From Cupriavidus necator N-1 (GTDB taxonomy: Bacteria; Pseudomonadota; Gammaproteobacteria; Burkholderiales; Burkholderiaceae): a DNA stretch of 64,000 nucleotides. The stretch's first letter is position 1. Each line of letters starts with the position of its first letter. The notes under the pieces were generated by a model. That model made no database searches and was not told the DNA's origin. It saw only the letters and a list, made by a program, of their open reading frames with translations. The translations under genes were made by a program, and so were the position numbers. Shown here in pieces: positions 59,148 through 64,000 of this stretch. The stretch covers positions 1,364,001 through 1,428,000 of the forward strand of contig NC_015723.1 of the NCBI RefSeq assembly GCF_000219215.1, given 5' to 3'.

Positions 59148-61421
59148 TTACGTCACCTCCGAACGCACCACGCGCACGGGCACTGACTTGTAGGACGGGG
59201 TGCCGCTGTCCTCGTCGATGTAGTCGAGCGGCACCAGCCTATTTGCCTCCGGATAGTAGGCGGCGACGGAGCCGGGCGCAATTTCATATTCAATCGCAGT
59301 GATCTTCTCGAAACGCAGCTGCCGGCCCGCAGCGATGGTCTCGATGTCGACCAGGTCGCCATGCTCCAGGCCGCGCGCGGCCAGGTCGGCTGGGTTCATG
59401 AACAGCACGTCGCGCCGCCCGAACACGCCCCGGTAGCGGTCGTCCATGGCATAGATGGTGGTGTTGTACTGGTCATGGCTACGGATCGTCACCAGCCGCA
59501 GGACATCGTCGGCAAGGACTTCCTTGTCTTCATGCAACCCCTTGAACACGTAGAACTCGGCCTTGCCCGACGGCGTTTCCCATTTGCGCTCGGTTGGCGG
59601 CAAGGGCATGCGGAATCCGCCAGGGACCCGCACGCGCGTGTTGAAGTCCTCAAAGCCGGGCACCGTCTTCTCGATCAGGTCGCGGATCCTGTCGTAGTCG
59701 GCAACCAGTTCCAGCCATGGCACCTTGCTGTCAGGCAGGGTCGCGGTGGCCATGCCCGCCACGATGGCCGGCTCGGAGCGCAGGAACTCGGACGCCGGCG
59801 CGAGCTTGCCGGCCGACGCATGCACCATCGACATCGAATCCTCCACCGTCACCGATTGCGGCCCGGTCTCCTGCACATCCAGTTCGGTGCGGCCCAGGCA
59901 AGGCAGCACATAGGTCTCCTTGGCCACCAGCAAGTGGGTGCGATTGAGCTTGGTCCCGACATGCACGCTCAGGTCGAGCTTGCCCATGGCGGGGAAGCAC
60001 TGCTCGGGGTCAGGCAAGGCGACCGCGAAGTTCCCGCCCAGGCAGAACAGCGCCCTGGACTTGCCGTCGATCATCGCCTGCATCGCGTTGACGGCATCGT
60101 GCCCGTGTCCGGCGGGCGGGCTGAAGCCGAAGGTGTCCTCGATCCGCTGCAGGAAGCCGGCCGACGGCTTCTCGGTAATGCCGACAGTCCGGTTCCCCTG
60201 CACATTGGAGTGGCCGCGCAAGGGGCAGATGCCGGCGCCGGGCTTGCCGAAGTTGCCTCGCAGCATCAGCAGGTCGCACAGCAGGCGCACATTGGCCGTG
60301 CCTTCGTTGTGCTGGGTCACGCCCATGCCGTAGGTGACGATGGTGGCATTCGATTTGGCATAGGCCGCCGCCACCAGCTCCAGGTCCGCGCGGGTCAGGC
60401 CACAGGTCTTTTCGATATCCGCCCATTCGGTCGACCGCAGATCGTCGGCCAGCGCCTCAAAGCCCTCGGTGTGGACCGCGATGAAGTCGTGGTCCAGCAC
60501 ATTGCCCTGGCTGGCCTCCAGGTCCAGCAGCGCCTTCATCACCCCTTTTATGGCGGCAGCGTCGCCACCGGCGCGGACCAGGAAGTAGGACGACGCAATC
60601 CGGGTGGAGCCATAGGTGGCCATCTCCACCATGTTCTGCGGGTCAGCGAAGCGCTCAAGCGCCCGCTCGCGCAGCGGGTTGAACACCAGGATCGGCACCT
60701 TGCGGCGCGAGGCCTCATGCAAGGTCCCCATCATCCGCGGGTGGTTGGTGCCCGGGTTGTGGCCGATCGAAATAATCAGCTCGCACGTGTCAAAGTCATC
60801 CAGCGACACCGTGCCCTTGCCGATACCGATCGAGCGCGGCAAGCCCACGCTGGTGGGCTCGTGGCACATGTTCGAGCAATCGGGGAAATTGTTCGTGCCA
60901 TATTCCCGCGCGAACAGCTGGTACAGGTAGGCGGCCTCGTTGGAGGCCCTGCCCGAGGTATAGAACTCGACCTGGTCCGGCGTCAGCCCGCGCAGGATCT
61001 CGCCGATGCGGGCGAAGGCTGCCTCCCACTCCACCGCGCGGAAGGTGTCGGTGGCGCGGTCGTAGACCAGGGGATGCGTCAGCCGGCCAAAGTCCTCGAG
61101 CTCGTAGTCCGTGCGGTTCAACAGCGACGACACGGTATTGGCTGCAAAGAACTCGGGGGGCACCCGTTTGGTGGTTGCCTCCCACGTCACGGCCTTGGCG
61201 CCGTTCTCGCAGAACTGGAAGGTCGACCGGTGCTCCTTGTCGGGCCATGCGCAGCCGGGGCAATCGAAGCCGTCAGGCTGGTTGGTCCGCATCAGCGTGA
61301 TCGGCGCCTTGACGGTATCCATCTGCGTCCGGATCGCCGTGGCGGTTGCCTTCAGCGCACCCCAGCCGCCGGCGGGACCGTCGTACTTCCGGATACCAGG
61401 CACTTCGCGTCGATTGGCCAT
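59148..61421 (-). CDS. FdhF/YdeP family molybdopterin oxidoreductase
   Basis: 757 residues. Formate-dehydrogenase-like large subunit of the YdeP group: an N-terminal CPGCAWP motif only, not the four-Cys Fe4S4 cluster of true FdhF, then NMCHEPTSVGL near residue 190, GMGVTQHNEGT, LRGNFGKPGAGICPLRGHSN near 390 (quoted in part), and a C-terminal molybdopterin-dinucleotide domain (VTIRSHDQYNTTIY). No Tat signal, so cytoplasmic. ATG 61421 has GGAGCAAAC. Family members are linked to acid resistance or are of unknown function; formate oxidation is unproven. It lies between the cbb operon and the ClpK-like gene. Confidence 0.85.
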   Translation of the reverse strand: MANRREVPGIRKYDGPAGGWGALKATATAIRTQMDTVKAPITLMRTNQPDGFDCPGCAWPDKEHRSTFQFCENGAKAVTWEATTKRVPPEFFAANTVSSLLNRTDYELEDFGRLTHPLVYDRATDTFRAVEWEAAFARIGEILRGLTPDQVEFYTSGRASNEAAYLYQLFAREYGTNNFPDCSNMCHEPTSVGLPRSIGIGKGTVSLDDFDTCELIISIGHNPGTNHPRMMGTLHEASRRKVPILVFNPLRERALERFADPQNMVEMATYGSTRIASSYFLVRAGGDAAAIKGVMKALLDLEASQGNVLDHDFIAVHTEGFEALADDLRSTEWADIEKTCGLTRADLELVAAAYAKSNATIVTYGMGVTQHNEGTANVRLLCDLLMLRGNFGKPGAGICPLRGHSNVQGNRTVGITEKPSAGFLQRIEDTFGFSPPAGHGHDAVNAMQAMIDGKSRALFCLGGNFAVALPDPEQCFPAMGKLDLSVHVGTKLNRTHLLVAKETYVLPCLGRTELDVQETGPQSVTVEDSMSMVHASAGKLAPASEFLRSEPAIVAGMATATLPDSKVPWLELVADYDRIRDLIEKTVPGFEDFNTRVRVPGGFRMPLPPTERKWETPSGKAEFYVFKGLHEDKEVLADDVLRLVTIRSHDQYNTTIYAMDDRYRGVFGRRDVLFMNPADLAARGLEHGDLVDIETIAAGRQLRFEKITAIEYEIAPGSVAAYYPEANRLVPLDYIDEDSGTPSYKSVPVRVVRSEVT

Positions 61422-61501
61422 GTTTGCTCCTTGTGCCGCGCCAGGTTGCTGGTGACGGCGTTGGGGTTAGTCACGCGTGCTGTTCCTGCCGCCGGTTTGC
61501 T

Positions 61502-61622
61502 CCCCTCTCCCGCTTGCGGGAGAGGGGCCGGGGGTGAGGGCAGGCCCAGGCATACCGACGGCTTTTACTTCGTTGATGCTCCGGCCCTCACCCCCACCCC
61601 TCTCCCGCGCGCGGGAGAGGGG
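61502..61622. repeat. Two CTCTCCCGC palindromes in opposite orientation
   Basis: Within the 277-bp gap 61422-61698. Copy one: CCCCTCTCCCGC (61502-61513) and GCGGGAGAGGGG (61516-61527), followed on the right by CCGGGGGTGAGGG. Copy two: the same 12-bp arms at 61597-61608 and 61611-61622, preceded by CCGGCCCTCACCCCCA. The extensions face each other, so the two copies form an inverted pair. Copy two lies 77 bp after the end of cbbA and is a likely transcription stop for the operon. Confidence 0.85.
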
Positions 61623-61698
61623 AGCGTATGCGTGGGTTCGTGGTACTGCAGACGGCCCACTTTGCTGATCTCCGCCATTCGCCCATCAGGCGGCGCCT

Positions 61699-62736
61699 TC
61701 AGGAATAAAGCTTCGCCACCCGCTCCAGCGGCACCGGCTTGATCCGCGAAGCCTGCCCGGCGCAGCCGAAGGCCTCGAAGCGCAGCTTGACCACGCTCCT
61801 CGCGCCCTTCTTGGCCGCCAGCAGCGCCTTGCGCGGATCGAACTCGCTGCGGTCGTCGGACAAGGACTTGCGGATCGCCCCGGTCATCGCCAGGCGGATA
61901 TCCGTGTCGATATTCACCTTGCGCACCCCCATCTTGATGCCGCGCAGGATCTCCTCGACCGGCACGCCGTAGGTCTCCTTGATGTCGCCGCCGTACTGGC
62001 GGATGATCTCCAGCCATTCCTGCGGCACCGAGCTGGAGCCGTGCATCACCAGGTGGGTGTCAGGGATCTGCTCATGGATCTCGCGGATGCGGTCCATAGC
62101 CAGGATGTCACCGGTGGGCTTGCGCGAGAACTTGTAGGCGCCGTGGCTGGTGCCGATGGCAATCGCCAGCGCATCCACGCCGGTGCGGGCGACAAAGTCG
62201 CGCGCCTGGGCCGGGTCGGTCAGCATCATGTCGTGCGACAGCGTGCCCGCCGCGCCCACGCCGTCCTCTTCGCCGGCCTGGCCGGTTTCGAGCGAGCCCA
62301 GGCAGCCCAGTTCGCCCTCCACCGACACGCCGATCGCATGCGCCATTTCGCACACGCGCCGCGTGACGTCGACGTTGTAGTCGTAGTCGGACGGGGTCTT
62401 CATGTCTTCGCGCAGCGAGCCGTCCATCATCACGCTGGTGAAGCCGGAGCGGATCGAGGCCTGGCAGATCGCCGGGCTGGAGCCGTGGTCCTGGTGCAGC
62501 ACGATGGGGATGTCCGGATGGGTCTCGGCCGCGGCCAGCACCATATGGCGCAGGTAAGCCTCGCCGGCGTACTTGCGGGCGCCGGCGGAGGCCTGCAGGA
62601 TGACCGGGCTGTCGGTTTCCTCGGCCGCCTCCATGATGGCGTGGATCTGTTCCAGGTTGTTGACGTTGAAAGCCGGCACGCCGTAGCCGAACTCTCCCGC
62701 GTGGTCCAGCAGCTGGCGCAAGGAAATGAGTGCCAT
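61699..62736 (-). CDS. cbbA: Fructose-bisphosphate aldolase, class II
   Basis: 345 residues. Class II zinc aldolase: [11 protein letters not shown] near residue 20, the zinc ligand motif LHQDHGSS near 80, [10 protein letters not shown] with a zinc Glu, [20 protein letters not shown] and [14 protein letters not shown]. It cleaves or forms fructose 1,6-bisphosphate and, in the Calvin cycle, sedoheptulose bisphosphate. It follows phosphoglycerate kinase by only 42 bp with no pyruvate kinase between; that is the order at the end of cbb operons in Cupriavidus, which favours cbbA over the housekeeping fba. Confidence 0.9.
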   Translation of the reverse strand: MALISLRQLLDHAGEFGYGVPAFNVNNLEQIHAIMEAAEETDSPVILQASAGARKYAGEAYLRHMVLAAAETHPDIPIVLHQDHGSSPAICQASIRSGFTSVMMDGSLREDMKTPSDYDYNVDVTRRVCEMAHAIGVSVEGELGCLGSLETGQAGEEDGVGAAGTLSHDMMLTDPAQARDFVARTGVDALAIAIGTSHGAYKFSRKPTGDILAMDRIREIHEQIPDTHLVMHGSSSVPQEWLEIIRQYGGDIKETYGVPVEEILRGIKMGVRKVNIDTDIRLAMTGAIRKSLSDDRSEFDPRKALLAAKKGARSVVKLRFEAFGCAGQASRIKPVPLERVAKLYS

Positions 62737-62778
62737 GATGAAGCTCCTTTACTGATTGCAGAATCGGTGAGGTCGGGT

Positions 62779-64000
62779 TCAGGCGGCGCGCTGTGCCAGC
62801 ACGGCCAGCGCGGGCAGCGTCTTGCCCTCCAGGAATTCCAGGAACGCACCCCCGCCCGTGGAGATGTAGCCCACGCGGTCGGCAATGCCGTACTTGGCAA
62901 TGGCCGCCAGCGTGTCGCCGCCGCCGGCGATCGAGAACGCCTTCGATTCGGCGATGGCCTGGGCCAGCACCCTGGTGCCATTGCCGAACTGGTCGAACTC
63001 GAACACACCCACCGGGCCGTTCCAGACGATGGTGCCGGCGGCCTTGAGTTGCTCGGCCAGCATGGCGGCGGTCTTGGGGCCGATGTCCAGGACCATGTCG
63101 TCGTCGGCCACGTCCTTCACGTCCTTCACGGTAGCCTCGGCGGTGGCGCTGAATTCCTTGGCGCATACGACGTCGACCGGGATCGGCACTGAGGCGCCGC
63201 GGGCAGCCATGATGTCGATGATGGCCCTGGCATCGGCCAGCAGGTCAGGCTCGGCCAGCGACTTGCCGATCTTCAGGCCGGCGGCCAGCATGAAGGTATT
63301 GGCGATGCCGCCGCCGACGATCAGGTTGTCGACCTTGTCGGCCAGCGACTTCAGGATGGTCAGCTTGGTCGAAACCTTGGAGCCCGCCACGATTGCCACC
63401 AGCGGACGCGCCGGCTGGCCCAGCGCCTTGCCCAGCGCGTCGATCTCGGCGGCCAGCAGCGGGCCGGCGCAGGCGATGGGGGCGTACCTGGCGATGCCAT
63501 GCGTGGTCGCCTCGGCACGGTGGGCGGTGCCGAAGGCGTCGTTGACGTAGACATCGCACAGCGCGGCCATCTTCTGCGCCAGCTCGTCGCTGTTCTTCTT
63601 CTCGCCCGTGTTCATGCGGCAGTTTTCCAGCAGCACCACCTGCCCGGGCGGCACCTGGAAGCCGCCCTCGGTCCAGCCGGACAAGAGCGGCACCTGGCGG
63701 CCCAGCAGTTCCGACAGGCGGCGGCCCACCGGTGCCAGGCTGTGGCGCGGGTCGGGCGCGCCCTCCTGCGGCCGGCCCAGGTGCGAGGTGACCATCACCG
63801 CGGCGCCCGCCTGCAGGCAGGCCGCGATGGCAGGCACGGAAGCACGGATGCGGGTGTCGTCGGTGATAGCGCCCGCTGCATCCTGCGGGACGTTGAGGTC
63901 GGCGCGGATAAAGACCCGCTTGCCAGCCAGTCCGCCTGCTGCAAGCAGTGCGGCCAGCGTGTGCGGCGCCGCCGCGGGTTTCGGTTGCGGGTTCGTAGCA
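62779..64000 (-). CDS. cbbK: Phosphoglycerate kinase, N-terminus outside window
   Basis: 407 codons are visible and the first residues lie beyond the right edge. Family motifs: [12 protein letters not shown] at the visible N-terminus, [66 protein letters not shown] near the substrate site, and [13 protein letters not shown] and [13 protein letters not shown] at the C-terminus. It catalyses 3-phosphoglycerate plus ATP to 1,3-bisphosphoglycerate in carbon fixation. Its direct coupling to the aldolase gene suggests the cbb operon; the upstream partners (cbbG and so on) are not in view. Confidence 0.93.
   Translation of the reverse strand, partial: ATNPQPKPAAAPHTLAALLAAGGLAGKRVFIRADLNVPQDAAGAITDDTRIRASVPAIAACLQAGAAVMVTSHLGRPQEGAPDPRHSLAPVGRRLSELLGRQVPLLSGWTEGGFQVPPGQVVLLENCRMNTGEKKNSDELAQKMAALCDVYVNDAFGTAHRAEATTHGIARYAPIACAGPLLAAEIDALGKALGQPARPLVAIVAGSKVSTKLTILKSLADKVDNLIVGGGIANTFMLAAGLKIGKSLAEPDLLADARAIIDIMAARGASVPIPVDVVCAKEFSATAEATVKDVKDVADDDMVLDIGPKTAAMLAEQLKAAGTIVWNGPVGVFEFDQFGNGTRVLAQAIAESKAFSIAGGGDTLAAIAKYGIADRVGYISTGGGAFLEFLEGKTLPALAVLAQRAA

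Overview
The window is GC-rich, densely packed DNA from a betaproteobacterium of the Burkholderiaceae. The best guess is a Cupriavidus chromid or second chromosome. Evidence for this is the acetone carboxylase operon acxRABC, the paaABCDE-paaN-paaK cluster with a divergent paaX, an acdS/acdR pair, a Bug-type solute-binding protein, and the cbbK-cbbA end of a Calvin-cycle operon. Assignment to genus is inference from gene content; no database was searched.

Layout. 0-3 kb: the start of an SbmA/YddA-like ABC transporter (minus strand), three small plus-strand genes (one DUF1488) and a Crp/Fnr regulator. 3-13.3 kb: a giant cyclic beta-1,2-glucan synthase (NdvB type), then small stress-type proteins (CsbD, DUF3096, a membrane protein). 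An initiator tRNA-fMet with its terminator follows. 13.5-16 kb: a beta-keto acid cleavage enzyme and the decayed 3' end of an indolepyruvate ferredoxin oxidoreductase gene. 16-25.9 kb: the acetone module, made of the sigma-54 activator acxR, an LRAT-like gene, acxABC and an acyl-CoA ligase that probably activates acetoacetate. 26-28 kb: a stretch of gene remnants (histidine kinase, porin, COG4280 membrane protein, RidA) around a second LRAT-like gene. 28-38 kb: phenylacetate catabolism with an ActP-type symporter. 38-39.8 kb: ACC deaminase and its Lrp regulator. 40-50.2 kb: a CoA-thioester catabolic cluster of unknown substrate. 50.4-55.9 kb: an AraC-like regulator, a periplasmic molybdenum hydroxylase with cytochrome c, and a cyclase-FHA fusion. 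56-64 kb: a ClpK-like disaggregase, an FdhF/YdeP-family molybdoenzyme, cbbA and a partial cbbK.

The most interesting signal is the control region of the acetone module. Two direct copies of a roughly 60-bp block, exactly 854 bp apart, each hold two 17-bp palindromes (TGTCCGG-N3-CCGGACA) whose centres are 30 bp apart. The LRAT-like gene lies between the two blocks. A consensus -24/-12 promoter (TGGCACG-N4-TTGC) drives acxA, and a near-consensus divergent one (TGGCACG-N4-GTGC) faces the LRAT-like gene. This suggests that an LRAT-like hydrolase/acyltransferase has been captured into the AcxR acetone regulon. A second LRAT-like paralog follows the operon and has only a sigma-70-like promoter candidate.

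Other recurring structure: six copies of a CCCTCTCCC / GGGAGAGGG palindrome sit in intergenic gaps at 30.1, 51.1-51.4 and 61.5-61.6 kb.
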